Positions 36,363-44,680 of a DNA stretch of 64,000 nt are shown here, piece after piece; the first letter of the stretch is position 1; each line of letters starts with the position of its first letter. The position numbers were made by a program, and so were the translations under genes. Under the pieces are notes generated by a model. It searched no databases and was not told the DNA's origin. It saw only the letters and a program-made list of their open reading frames with translations. The DNA comes from Bacteroidia bacterium (GTDB taxonomy: Bacteria > Bacteroidota > Bacteroidia > Flavobacteriales > Flavobacteriaceae): the NCBI GenBank assembly GCA_030427735.1, contig JAUIBP010000002.1, positions 372,001 to 436,000 on the forward strand. The letters are read 5' to 3'.

Positions 36363-36797
36363 ATGAAAATTTCAATTGGAAATGATCACGCCGGAACAGC
36401 TTACAAATTTGCTATAGTAAAACATTTAGAAGCTAAAGGATATACGGTTAAAAACTACGGTACAGACGAAACCTCTAGTGTAGATTATCCAGATTTTGTA
36501 CATCCAGTAGCAACTGATGTTACCGAAAAAACTGCCGATTTTGGCATTATTATTTGCGGTAGTGGTAATGGCGCAAATATGACAGCCAATAAACACCAAG
36601 CGGTGCGATCGGCTTTATGTTGGACCAAAGAAATTGTTGTACTTGCCAGAGAACATAATAATGCAAATGTTTTGAGTATTCCTGCCCGATTTACTGCTTT
36701 AGAACAAGCTATAGAAATGGTAGATGCTTTTTTAAATACCGAATTTGAAGGCGGGCGTCATCAAAATCGCGTTAATAAAATAGCCGTGAGTTGCTAA
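36363..36797 (+). CDS. rpiB: Ribose-5-phosphate isomerase B
   Basis: A 144-residue enzyme of the RpiB/LacAB family that interconverts ribose 5-phosphate and ribulose 5-phosphate. The start KISIGNDHAG binds phosphate and substrate (D8, H9), and CGSGNGANMTANK (65-77) contains the catalytic-base cysteine C65 and the oxyanion loop. The ATG at 36363 is the only sensible start. The next gene, a cation transporter, begins at the base after the stop, so four plus-strand genes (36363-38591) form a tight run. Confidence 0.95.
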   Translation: MKISIGNDHAGTAYKFAIVKHLEAKGYTVKNYGTDETSSVDYPDFVHPVATDVTEKTADFGIIICGSGNGANMTANKHQAVRSALCWTKEIVVLAREHNNANVLSIPARFTALEQAIEMVDAFLNTEFEGGRHQNRVNKIAVSC

Positions 36798-37706
36798 ATG
36801 AGCCATTCCCACCATCACCATGAACACACCGATTTAAAGGGTAGAAATCTGGTTATTTCTATATTTTTAAATTTACTTATTACAGTAAGTCAGGCAGTTG
36901 GTGGGCTGATTTCTGGAAGTTTGTCTTTGCTAAGCGATGCGCTTCATAACCTAACCGATGTTATTTCTTTAATTGTAAGTTATGTAGCCAATAAATTAGC
37001 AAAGCAAAAAGCCTCGATAGATCGTACATTTGGGTATAAACGTGCCGAAATTTTAGCAGCTTTTGTAAATGCTGCAACCTTAATTATTATAGCTGTATTG
37101 TTAATAATTGAAGCCGTTAAACGTTTTCAGGAACCACAAATAATACAGTCTAATTTAGTTATAGGATTATCTTTATTAGGTATTTTAGCTAACGGTTTTA
37201 GTGTATTGCTTTTAAAAAAGGATGCAGATCAAAACTTAAACATGAAAAGCGCTTATTTACACCTATTAACAGATATGATGGCTAGTGTGGCAGTTTTAAT
37301 AGGCGGATTGTTAATGAAGTATTTTCAGCTGTATTGGGTAGATAGTGTTTTAACTTTTTTAATCGGATTATATCTTATTTGGGTGGGATACGATTTACTT
37401 AAAACCTCTACACGCATGATTATGTTGTTTACCCCTTCGCATATTAATATAAAAGATGTTGTAAGAGCTGTTCATCAAATTCCGAAAGTAAACCGATTAC
37501 ACCACGTACATATTTGGAATTTAAATGACGACGAATTGCATTTAGAAGCGCATTTAGATTTTAAGGAAAACATTAGTTTAACCGAATTTAATACCATCCT
37601 ATCTCAGGTAGAGCACGTATTACATAACGATTTTGGTATTAATCATGTTAATATTCAGCCAGAGTTTAATAAAGTAGATCCTAAAGACATTATTGTTCAA
37701 GATTAA
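36798..37706 (+). CDS. Cation diffusion facilitator family transporter (zinc-type)
   Basis: A 302-residue inner-membrane exporter of the CDF family. The start MSHSHHHHEHTDLKG is histidine-rich and probably a metal-sensing or buffering tail. Six membrane helices follow (about 18-210), with the metal-site words SDALHNLTD in TM2 and HLLTDMMAS in TM5, the HD-HD pattern of zinc and cadmium transporters. A cytoplasmic ferredoxin-like domain (about 215-295) with HHVHIWNLNDDELHLEAH completes it. It pumps divalent cations out in exchange for protons. It starts directly after rpiB and is followed by a lipoprotein gene 3 bases on. Confidence 0.92.
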   Translation: MSHSHHHHEHTDLKGRNLVISIFLNLLITVSQAVGGLISGSLSLLSDALHNLTDVISLIVSYVANKLAKQKASIDRTFGYKRAEILAAFVNAATLIIIAVLLIIEAVKRFQEPQIIQSNLVIGLSLLGILANGFSVLLLKKDADQNLNMKSAYLHLLTDMMASVAVLIGGLLMKYFQLYWVDSVLTFLIGLYLIWVGYDLLKTSTRMIMLFTPSHINIKDVVRAVHQIPKVNRLHHVHIWNLNDDELHLEAHLDFKENISLTEFNTILSQVEHVLHNDFGINHVNIQPEFNKVDPKDIIVQD

Positions 37707-37709
37707 AAT

Positions 37710-38144
37710 ATGAATAAACCTTTTGCTATAACATATAAATATGCAGTATGGTTTACACTGTTGTGTTTAAATGTAACACTACTATCCTGCTCTATTATTA
37801 CTGATGAAATTGGCGATCGGATTGAAGAAAATGCTAATAATGATATTGATGAATTACAAGCTGCTATAAAAAATAATACCCCGTATATTATAGAACGTGC
37901 CGAAATTAAAACCGATAAAATTATCCAAGTTTACGGCCCAATACAACCCAATAGCGTATCGCAATACAAAAATTTTAACAGTTTGTTTAACGAAGAAGCT
38001 ATACTTATAAAAACGAAAGACGAAGTTTTTAAATTTACCCCAAAACAGCAAGATAACACAACCAAAGTGAGCGATGGTTCTTTTTATTTTGAAGTCAGTT
38101 TATCCGAAAAAAGAACCTTAATTATTAACAGAAAGCCTTATTAG
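37710..38144 (+). CDS. Unrecognised lipoprotein
   Basis: A 144-residue protein I do not recognise. A long N-terminal hydrophobic stretch (about 11-26) ends in LLSC, so C27 is probably lipidated; the signal is longer than usual. After it comes an acidic helical part (DEIGDRIEENANNDIDELQAAI, about 32-53), then alternating strands up to the end. It lies between the CDF transporter and the acetyltransferase with 3-base gaps on both sides, so it is part of this run. A link to metal handling is possible from context only. Confidence 0.65.
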   Translation: MNKPFAITYKYAVWFTLLCLNVTLLSCSIITDEIGDRIEENANNDIDELQAAIKNNTPYIIERAEIKTDKIIQVYGPIQPNSVSQYKNFNSLFNEEAILIKTKDEVFKFTPKQQDNTTKVSDGSFYFEVSLSEKRTLIINRKPY

Positions 38145-38147
38145 TAC

Positions 38148-38591
38148 ATGTTAGATATTACCATTAAATTTTTTAATGAATTAAGCTTAACCGAATTATA
38201 CAATGTATTACAATTACGAAGCGAAGTATTTGTAGTAGAGCAAGATTGCGTGTATCAAGATATAGATGGTAAAGACCAAAATGCCTTGCACGTTTTAGGC
38301 TATAAAAACAATACTTTAGTAGCCTATACCCGCTTGTTTAAAACAGGCGATTATTTTGATTATGCTAGCATAGGCCGAGTATTGGTTAAACAAACAGAAC
38401 GCGCCCATAAATATGGTTACGATATTATGAATGCTTCAATACAAGCAATAAGCGATCAATTTAACGAATCTGCCATTAAAATTTCTGCACAAAAACATTT
38501 AGAATCCTTTTATAGTAATTTAGGATTTAAAACCATTACAGAACCTTATTTAGAAGATGGTATTCCGCATATTGGCATGTTAAAATCTTAA
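38148..38591 (+). CDS. GNAT family N-acetyltransferase, ElaA-like
   Basis: A 147-residue protein with the ElaA pattern: a start with LTELYNVLQLRSEVFVVEQ, then DIDGKDQNALHVLGY, and the acetyl-CoA loop region around SIGRVLVKQTERAHKYGYDI. Members transfer an acetyl group to an unknown amine. The ATG at 38148 gives MLDITIKFFNELSL. The stop codon overlaps the stop of the convergent S41 protease by the shared bases TTAA, so no terminator separates them. Confidence 0.88.
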   Translation: MLDITIKFFNELSLTELYNVLQLRSEVFVVEQDCVYQDIDGKDQNALHVLGYKNNTLVAYTRLFKTGDYFDYASIGRVLVKQTERAHKYGYDIMNASIQAISDQFNESAIKISAQKHLESFYSNLGFKTITEPYLEDGIPHIGMLKS

Positions 38592-40231
38592 TTCACATTT
38601 AGAAATCCTATGTAGGTTGTTGTGTTATTTAAAATTTCTGTAGCACGTTTAATTTCTGGGTTGTGTATTTTATAATAGTCGTATAAGCCTTCTCTATAAG
38701 TATAGCGCTTAACAATTTCGTCTGTTAATAAACTCGATAATTGCGCCTTATTATCGTCTATACCTTTAATTTTAGAAGAGTTTAAATGATTTATTAAGGC
38801 GTCGTAATCTTTTTTAATTGCACCATCTAAATCTTCTTTTTTGGCACTTTCAAAAGCTTTGGTTAAATCTTTTTCGGTTTGTGTTTCGAAAGAAAAATCG
38901 TTGGTTTTTAAAAACGATTTAAAATCTGAAAATTCAGCATCCGATAATTTAAAATCCATTAAATTATTTTTATTCGAGTGCTTGTAATAATACTTAGTGG
39001 CGTAATCGAATATTAAATCTTCGTTTAAAATAGCATTGGTTATGGCCGAGTTTTTAGTGATTTCCAGAGCTTCGTCTGGCAACACTCCACCACCATCGTA
39101 AACTGGTCTGCCGTTTCTGGTTTTAAATTCGTGATAGTTGTCTTTAGATATTCTTACAGCATTCCCCTCTTCGTCTCGATGTAAATAATCTAAAGCCTGA
39201 ATACAGCGACCAGAAGGTGTATAATATCTAGAAATGGTAACTTTTAATTGCGTACCATAGGTAAGATGTTTTGGGCGTTGTACCAAGCCTTTACCAAAAC
39301 TTCTAGAACCAACAATTACCGCGCGATCTAAGTCTTGTAAGGTACCCGAAACAATTTCGCTAGCCGAAGCACTTCTACCATTTATTAAAACCACTAACGG
39401 AATTTCGGTATCTAATGCATCTTTTTGGGTGTAGTATGTTTTATTGAATTTTTTTACTTTAGATTTTGTTGTTACAACCAATTGCCCTTTTGGTACAAAT
39501 AAATTAACGGTATTAACAGCTTCGTGCAATAGTCCGCCTGGATTGTCGCGCAGATCTAAAATAATATTTTTAGCACCTTGCGCTTTTAGATCTTTTAAGG
39601 CATAAGCCGTTTGCGAAGAGGCTTTACTATTAAATTGGCTAAGTACAATGTAACCTGTAGTTTCGTTAATCATTGAAAAATGCGGAACAGCATTTATTTC
39701 TACTTCTGCCCTATTTATGGTTGTTGTTTCGGTGGTATTTTGGCGTTTATAGGTTACGGTAACCGATGTTCCTGGAGCGCCTTTTAATAAATCGCCTTTA
39801 TCGTCTTTGTAAGTTTCAAGATTTACTGTACCTATTTTTATAATTTCATCGCCAGCTTTTAAACCGGCTTTATCGGCAGGATAATCTTTATAGGGCTCTA
39901 CTACTACTAATTTATCTTTTAAGGTCTTTACACGAGCTCCTATACCTATGTAATCGCCGGTATTGTTTATGCGTGCAGCTTCTACATCTTGTTCGTTCAT
40001 AAACACAGTATACGGGTCTAAGTCGTTCAGCATACTTTTTATAGCTGTATCCATTAAATCTGCCGGATTTGTGTCGTCGACATAATTCATGTTGAGTTCT
40101 TTAAACAGCGTGGTAAAGATTTCTATTTGTTTGGCAATTTCAAAGAAATCGTTCTGAAATGCGGTAGTCGAGAAAAAGATAATAACAGCCGAAACAGGAA
40201 CGATAATTTTCTTTTTTAATAATGTTTTCAT
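38588..40231 (-). CDS. S41 family carboxy-terminal processing protease
   Basis: A 547-residue protease. An N-terminal membrane anchor or signal (about 9-26) places it in the periplasm. A PDZ domain (about 85-175) carries GIGARVK and ADKAGLKAGDEI. The catalytic domain has NPGG (230-233), NGRSASASEIVSGTLQD (284-300) with Ser289, and Lys314 in FGKGLVQ, a spacing of 25 as in CtpA/Prc. The last about 140 residues form a helical tail, as in Bacteroidota relatives. It cleaves proteins from their C-terminus, probably in envelope or lipoprotein quality control. It lies 47 bases after rnpA in the same direction. Confidence 0.93.
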   Translation of the reverse strand: MKTLLKKKIIVPVSAVIIFFSTTAFQNDFFEIAKQIEIFTTLFKELNMNYVDDTNPADLMDTAIKSMLNDLDPYTVFMNEQDVEAARINNTGDYIGIGARVKTLKDKLVVVEPYKDYPADKAGLKAGDEIIKIGTVNLETYKDDKGDLLKGAPGTSVTVTYKRQNTTETTTINRAEVEINAVPHFSMINETTGYIVLSQFNSKASSQTAYALKDLKAQGAKNIILDLRDNPGGLLHEAVNTVNLFVPKGQLVVTTKSKVKKFNKTYYTQKDALDTEIPLVVLINGRSASASEIVSGTLQDLDRAVIVGSRSFGKGLVQRPKHLTYGTQLKVTISRYYTPSGRCIQALDYLHRDEEGNAVRISKDNYHEFKTRNGRPVYDGGGVLPDEALEITKNSAITNAILNEDLIFDYATKYYYKHSNKNNLMDFKLSDAEFSDFKSFLKTNDFSFETQTEKDLTKAFESAKKEDLDGAIKKDYDALINHLNSSKIKGIDDNKAQLSSLLTDEIVKRYTYREGLYDYYKIHNPEIKRATEILNNTTTYIGFLNVN

Positions 40232-40278
40232 ACAAAGACCAATATTTTAAATAGCGTGCAAGTAATACCTGTAAATTA

Positions 40279-40656
40279 TTAATTGTGATTGATATGTTCT
40301 GTAAATTTTTCGAATAATCGATTCATTTTACGCTCTACAAACTTGTAAGTTGGGATATCTTTACCAAAATACAAAATCATAAACGCATATTGTGTTGATA
40401 AGTTGTTAAAGTGCGCGTTTTTATTTAATCGGTAGGCTTCGCGCAGCAAGCGTTTTATTTTATTTCGGTGTACTGCTAATTTAAAATGGCGTTTGCTTAC
40501 AGACACGCCTGTTTTAATAGTTACAGGCTCGTTAAAACTGGTTTTTATAAATACTAACCGCAAAGGATAACTAGATACCGATTGTCCTTCGGTAAAGAGT
40601 TGCTCTATAAGTATTTTACTTTTTAATTTTTCGGCTTTGCCGTAGGTCTGCTTCAT
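40279..40656 (-). CDS. rnpA: Ribonuclease P protein component
   Basis: A 125-residue basic protein that binds the RNase P RNA and helps it cut the 5' leader of tRNA precursors. The signature HRNKIKRLLREAYR and the preceding GVSVSKRHFKLAV are conserved. The gene is not beside rpmH or dnaA, as it is in many other bacteria, but overlaps the end of pncA by 4 bases (start 40656, pncA end 40653), which suggests translational coupling. Confidence 0.93.
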   Translation of the reverse strand: MKQTYGKAEKLKSKILIEQLFTEGQSVSSYPLRLVFIKTSFNEPVTIKTGVSVSKRHFKLAVHRNKIKRLLREAYRLNKNAHFNNLSTQYAFMILYFGKDIPTYKFVERKMNRLFEKFTEHINHN

Positions 40657-41264
40657 AAATTAATATCGGTACTTTTTATAAGTTGTACGCCATTTTCTGT
40701 TAAATCGTTAATGGCGGTTTGGTACGATGTTTCATCAATATAACATGTAGCATCTGTAATGTAAAAGGTATTAAATCCAGCTGCTTTAGCATCTTTAGCA
40801 GTAAAATATACACAATAGTCGGCTGCTAGTCCGCATACATAAACTTCGGTTACTTGCATGCTTTTTAAGTAAGCTTCTAAGCCTGTGTGATGTGTTTTAT
40901 TATTATCGAAAAATGCACTGTAACTGTCTACTTGGGTAAGCATGCCTTTTCTAAAAATTGCGGCGATACGTGCTGTATTTAATTCAGATGAAAATTCGGC
41001 GCCGTGAGTACCTTGCACGCAATGGTTAGGCCATAATACTTGGTTTGTTCCGTTTAAATCTATTACATCAAATTCTTGTTTTTTATGATGGTTGCTAGCA
41101 AAACTTGCATGATTTTTAGGATGCCAATCTTGCGATGCTACTACCAAATCGAATTGAGTTTGCAAACTATTTACTATGGGTATAATTGTGTTGCCTTTAG
41201 GGACTGCTAATGCACCACCTGGTAAAAAATCGTTTTGTATATCTACAAGTATTAAAGCTGTCAT
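40653..41264 (-). CDS. pncA: Nicotinamidase
   Basis: A 203-residue cysteine hydrolase of the isochorismatase-like family that turns nicotinamide into nicotinic acid. The catalytic triad is visible as D8 (LVDIQNDF), K106 (FRKGML) and C151 (CGLAADYCV). The metal-site word SQDWHPKNHASF has D46, H48 and H52. Length is typical. It is the middle gene of a tight set: the start overlaps the pncB stop by one base and the stop overlaps the rnpA start by four. With pncB it forms the NAD salvage route from nicotinamide. Confidence 0.95.
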   Translation of the reverse strand: MTALILVDIQNDFLPGGALAVPKGNTIIPIVNSLQTQFDLVVASQDWHPKNHASFASNHHKKQEFDVIDLNGTNQVLWPNHCVQGTHGAEFSSELNTARIAAIFRKGMLTQVDSYSAFFDNNKTHHTGLEAYLKSMQVTEVYVCGLAADYCVYFTAKDAKAAGFNTFYITDATCYIDETSYQTAINDLTENGVQLIKSTDINL

Positions 41265-42670
41265 TATCCTTGTAATTTATCGTTTTTTAACTGATTGCGA
41301 AGTTGTTCTAATTCTGGACTTAATCCCACTTTATAGACATGCGGATTAGAAAATCGTTTATGTTCCATAGGTAAACAATCTAGGTTTTGTTTGGCTATTG
41401 TTTTTAATTCGGAAACTGTTTTTTTAGGGTATACACGTTTGCCATTTTGCATTACATCGTGCAATAAAGGTGTTGCTGTGGCAGCATCTAGCACCATGCG
41501 TTTATGGGGTTCGAAAGGGTGCGCCATTTCTTTGGGAGCTTCAAGATGTTGTAAGGTTATGGCATCGGCGAGATAGTGGCCGTGTTCGTCTTTAAAACGG
41601 TACACTTGTTTTTGTCCTGGAAAATTCATTTTTTTTAAATTTTCAGAAATTTTTATTCGCGGTGTATCGTTAAAACTGCATAATTTATAAACGCCGTCTA
41701 AAGCGCCGTTTAATTTACCAACTACCAAATTGGTACCTACCCCGTAAATGTCTATCTGAGCCTGCTGTTCTTTTAAACTTCTAATTACATGTTCGTCTAA
41801 CTGATTTGAGGCTGCAATTTGCACATACTCTAGGCCTGCAGCATCTAATAGTTGTCTCGCAGCTTTAGACAGATAAGCTAAATCGCCACTATCTAAACGA
41901 ATACCTAACAACTTTTGGCCACGTGTTTCCATTTCTTTGGCTACCGTTATAGCATTGGGAACGCCACTTTTTAAAGTGTTATAAGTATCTACTAACAAGA
42001 CACAATTTTCTGGTCTTGTTTCTGCAAAATGTCTAAACGCAGTTAGTTCGTCGTCGTAACTTTGTATGTAGGCATGCGCCATAGTTCCAGAAATTGGAAT
42101 ATTGAAGGATTGTCCCGCCAGCACATTAGAAGTATAATTAAACCCTCCAATAAATGCAGAACGTGACGCTTGAATTCCTGCATAGCCTTGCGCCCTACGT
42201 AAGCCAAATTCGGCTAAACTTTTTTCTTCGCCTGCTATAAATCGTATTCTGCTTGCTTTGGTGGCGATTAAAGATTGAAAATTTAAACTATTAAGTACAA
42301 ATGTTTCAATTATTTGACATTCTAAAATCGTGCCTGTTACGGTTAATATGGGACTGAACGGAAAAACAATTTCGCCTTCGTCCATACTTTGTATATGACC
42401 TTTAAATTTAAAATTCTTCAGGTAATTTATAAAGTCTTCATTAAATTTTTCGGCTTTTAGATAGGCTAAGTCTTCTTCTGAAAACGAAACTTGTTCTAAC
42501 CAGTCTAATACTTCTTCTAAACCACAAAACAATACATAACCACCATCGAAGGGGGTCTTTCTAAAAAAATAGTCGAACGTTGCAGTGGTTTCGTGCTTAT
42601 CTTTTAAAAAATAGGCCTGTCCCATTGCAAGTTGGTACAAGTCGGTATATAGTGCGGTATTAAAATTCAT
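41264..42670 (-). CDS. pncB: Nicotinate phosphoribosyltransferase
   Basis: A 468-residue enzyme that joins nicotinic acid and phosphoribosyl pyrophosphate. Typical words are YTDLYQLAMGQAYFLKDKHETTATFDYFFRKTP-like opening (8-40), GLRRAQGYAGIQASRSAFIGG, the histidine in SGTMAHAYIQ (the phosphorylation site in related enzymes), and DTYNTLKSGVPNAI and RLDSGDL near the active site. Length is close to usual. Nicotinic acid from the downstream pncA product is its substrate. A hairpin with a promoter-like octamer in its loop lies 22-62 bases upstream. Confidence 0.95.
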   Translation of the reverse strand: MNFNTALYTDLYQLAMGQAYFLKDKHETTATFDYFFRKTPFDGGYVLFCGLEEVLDWLEQVSFSEEDLAYLKAEKFNEDFINYLKNFKFKGHIQSMDEGEIVFPFSPILTVTGTILECQIIETFVLNSLNFQSLIATKASRIRFIAGEEKSLAEFGLRRAQGYAGIQASRSAFIGGFNYTSNVLAGQSFNIPISGTMAHAYIQSYDDELTAFRHFAETRPENCVLLVDTYNTLKSGVPNAITVAKEMETRGQKLLGIRLDSGDLAYLSKAARQLLDAAGLEYVQIAASNQLDEHVIRSLKEQQAQIDIYGVGTNLVVGKLNGALDGVYKLCSFNDTPRIKISENLKKMNFPGQKQVYRFKDEHGHYLADAITLQHLEAPKEMAHPFEPHKRMVLDAATATPLLHDVMQNGKRVYPKKTVSELKTIAKQNLDCLPMEHKRFSNPHVYKVGLSPELEQLRNQLKNDKLQG

Positions 42671-42691
42671 GACTTTATAATTTTATATAAA

Positions 42692-42732
42692 AATAACGCA
42701 TGTTTTTTACAAATGTATAAACATGCGTTATT
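42692..42732 (-). terminator. Hairpin between the M1 peptidase and pncB: terminator, possibly regulatory
   Basis: A perfect 14-base stem (42692-42705 with 42719-42732) and a 13-base loop. On the minus strand it is followed by a T-rich run, so it can end the M1 peptidase transcript. The loop holds, on the minus strand, TACATTTG (42710-42717), a TAnnTTTG promoter element 39 bases before the pncB start. Confidence 0.7.
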
Positions 42733-42755
42733 AATTAAATAGAAGTAATGGTTAA

Positions 42756-44615
42756 TTACGGCTGATATGTATTATTTTCTTTGTTGATATCGGCCATTAA
42801 TCCTTTTGGATCTATTTCTATAAATTTGATGCTTTCTTTGCTTTTGGCGATGTTAAACGTATAGTTTGGATGTGCCCATGCCCAGTCTTTTAATTGTGTT
42901 CTAGCACCTTCTGCTGGTTTTTCGCCACGCATCATTTGTAGCGGAATGTAGAATTGCTCGGTGGTTCCGTTGGTATAGGTTACCTCAATATCTAGTGGCA
43001 TTGGCATTAAGCCTATGCGCTCTAGTGTTACCGAAGTTGTGTTTCCTGAAGCCTCTACAGATGTAATGCCATAATCTATGGTATTGGTGGTCTGCGTCCA
43101 ATCGGTTAAATACCAATCAAGTTCTAATCCTGATACTTTTTCGGCAGAACGAATAATATCTATCGGTCTTGGATGTTTAAAAGCGAAATCGTTAAAATAT
43201 TTTTTAAGGGTTTTCTTTAGGTTATCTTGCCCAATAACATACCCTAATTGTGCTAAAAATACTTCCCCTTTATTGTATGCCGTTATACCATAAGCCAGAT
43301 TACAAGCATAACGATCGGAATGTGTAGTTTGTGGTTGTTCTTTACCCGATTTTACTAAATAATAATAGCCTCCGTATGCATTTTTATAAGGATTGTCTTT
43401 GTTTTCGCTCATGATTACATTCATGGCCTGGTCGCTGATATAACTGGTAAAACCTTCGTCCATCCATTCGTGTTTCGATTCGTTTGAAGCCAATAAAAAC
43501 TGAAACCAAGTATGAGCCAATTCGTGAGCCGTTACACCAACTAAGCTACCAAATTTGCGTTCACCAGTTATAAGGGTACACATGGCGTATTCCATACCGC
43601 CATCTCCACCTTGAATTACCGAGTATTGTTTATATGGGTACTGCCCTATTTCTTTGCTGTAATACTGCATTAACTCTACAGTTTTAGGCTGCAGTTTTTT
43701 CCAGTTTTCTTGTATTTCCGGATTGTTTTTGTAGAAAAAATGTAATAATGGTCCGTCTGGAACTTGCATAGTATCGTGAATATAATCTGGATCTGCTGCC
43801 CAAGTAAAGTCGTGAACATTTGGTGCTACAAAGTGCCAAGATAAGGTATTGCCATTAGTAGGTTTTACTGTTCCAGTTTCGTAGCCACGGCCAATTTCGT
43901 TCGGATTTTGCAAATATCCAGTACCACCTACCGTGTAGTTTTTATCGATATTAATGGTAACATCAAAATCACCCCAAACACCATGAAATTCTCTGCCTAT
44001 ATACGGATCGGCATGCCAACCTTCAAAATCGTATTCGGCTAATTTAGGATACCATTGGGTCATGGATAAGGCAACACCTTCGGCATTATTTCTACCAGAA
44101 CGACGAATTTGAACAGGAATTTGTGCATCGTAATTCATGTTAAAAGTAACCTTTTCTCCAGGTTGGATAGGTTTTGCCAGTTTCACTTCTAAAATAGTTC
44201 CAGCAGTTTCGTATTGTATAGGTGTTCCATTTTGCGTTAGTGTGTTTACATTTATGTAACCAATTTCGTCTGGTTTTAAAGTGCTTATACGACTTACACC
44301 ATTGTTTACCATTCTAGAATCTGGATCTTCTATACTTTGTAAACGGGCATCCATTTCGCTACCAGGTTGAAAAGCATTCAAGAATAAATGATAATATACA
44401 TGTGTTAATACATCTGGAGAATTATTGGTATACACCAATTTTTGATCGCCTTTGTACTGATAAGAATCAACGTCCATATCAATCGTCATGGTATAATCTA
44501 CATGTTGTTGCCAATAGGTTGGATCTGATTTTGATTTGCCAGAGTTTACATCTGAAGATTTACAAGACGTAAAAGCTAAAGCTAAAACCAAAAGCGCATA
44601 GAATGTTTGTTTCAT
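42756..44615 (-). CDS. M1 family metallopeptidase, lipoprotein
   Basis: A 619-residue aminopeptidase-like enzyme. The signal ends LAFTSC with C18 as lipidated cysteine, so it should be anchored to a membrane facing the periplasm. The zinc word HELAH is at 364-368, with the third ligand E387 in EWMDEGFTSYI, as in the M1 family. The substrate-anchoring word upstream (GGMEYAM, about 339-345) is a GxMEN-type motif, reading G-G-M-E-Y here. It probably trims N-terminal residues of peptides. It is separated by hairpins from both neighbours, so it is a single-gene unit. Confidence 0.92.
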   Translation of the reverse strand: MKQTFYALLVLALAFTSCKSSDVNSGKSKSDPTYWQQHVDYTMTIDMDVDSYQYKGDQKLVYTNNSPDVLTHVYYHLFLNAFQPGSEMDARLQSIEDPDSRMVNNGVSRISTLKPDEIGYINVNTLTQNGTPIQYETAGTILEVKLAKPIQPGEKVTFNMNYDAQIPVQIRRSGRNNAEGVALSMTQWYPKLAEYDFEGWHADPYIGREFHGVWGDFDVTINIDKNYTVGGTGYLQNPNEIGRGYETGTVKPTNGNTLSWHFVAPNVHDFTWAADPDYIHDTMQVPDGPLLHFFYKNNPEIQENWKKLQPKTVELMQYYSKEIGQYPYKQYSVIQGGDGGMEYAMCTLITGERKFGSLVGVTAHELAHTWFQFLLASNESKHEWMDEGFTSYISDQAMNVIMSENKDNPYKNAYGGYYYLVKSGKEQPQTTHSDRYACNLAYGITAYNKGEVFLAQLGYVIGQDNLKKTLKKYFNDFAFKHPRPIDIIRSAEKVSGLELDWYLTDWTQTTNTIDYGITSVEASGNTTSVTLERIGLMPMPLDIEVTYTNGTTEQFYIPLQMMRGEKPAEGARTQLKDWAWAHPNYTFNIAKSKESIKFIEIDPKGLMADINKENNTYQP

Positions 44616-44631
44616 AGAAAAGTTTTTAAAT

Positions 44632-44666
44632 AAAAAACCCCATCAAGAGTATTGATGAGGTTTTTT
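44632..44666 (-). terminator. Intrinsic terminator after the S8 protease gene
   Basis: A 15-base stem with one mismatch (44632-44646 with 44652-44666) and a 5-base loop ends on the minus strand in six T. It stops the transcript of the gene ending at 44681. Confidence 0.85.
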
Positions 44667-44680
44667 ATAGGGGTTTAATG

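Noticed and set aside
41920-41925. CACGTG inside pncB as a further parS core
   Set aside because: The flanks do not form the GTTCCACGTGGAAC palindrome (GGC on the left, TTT on the right), and it lies inside a gene.
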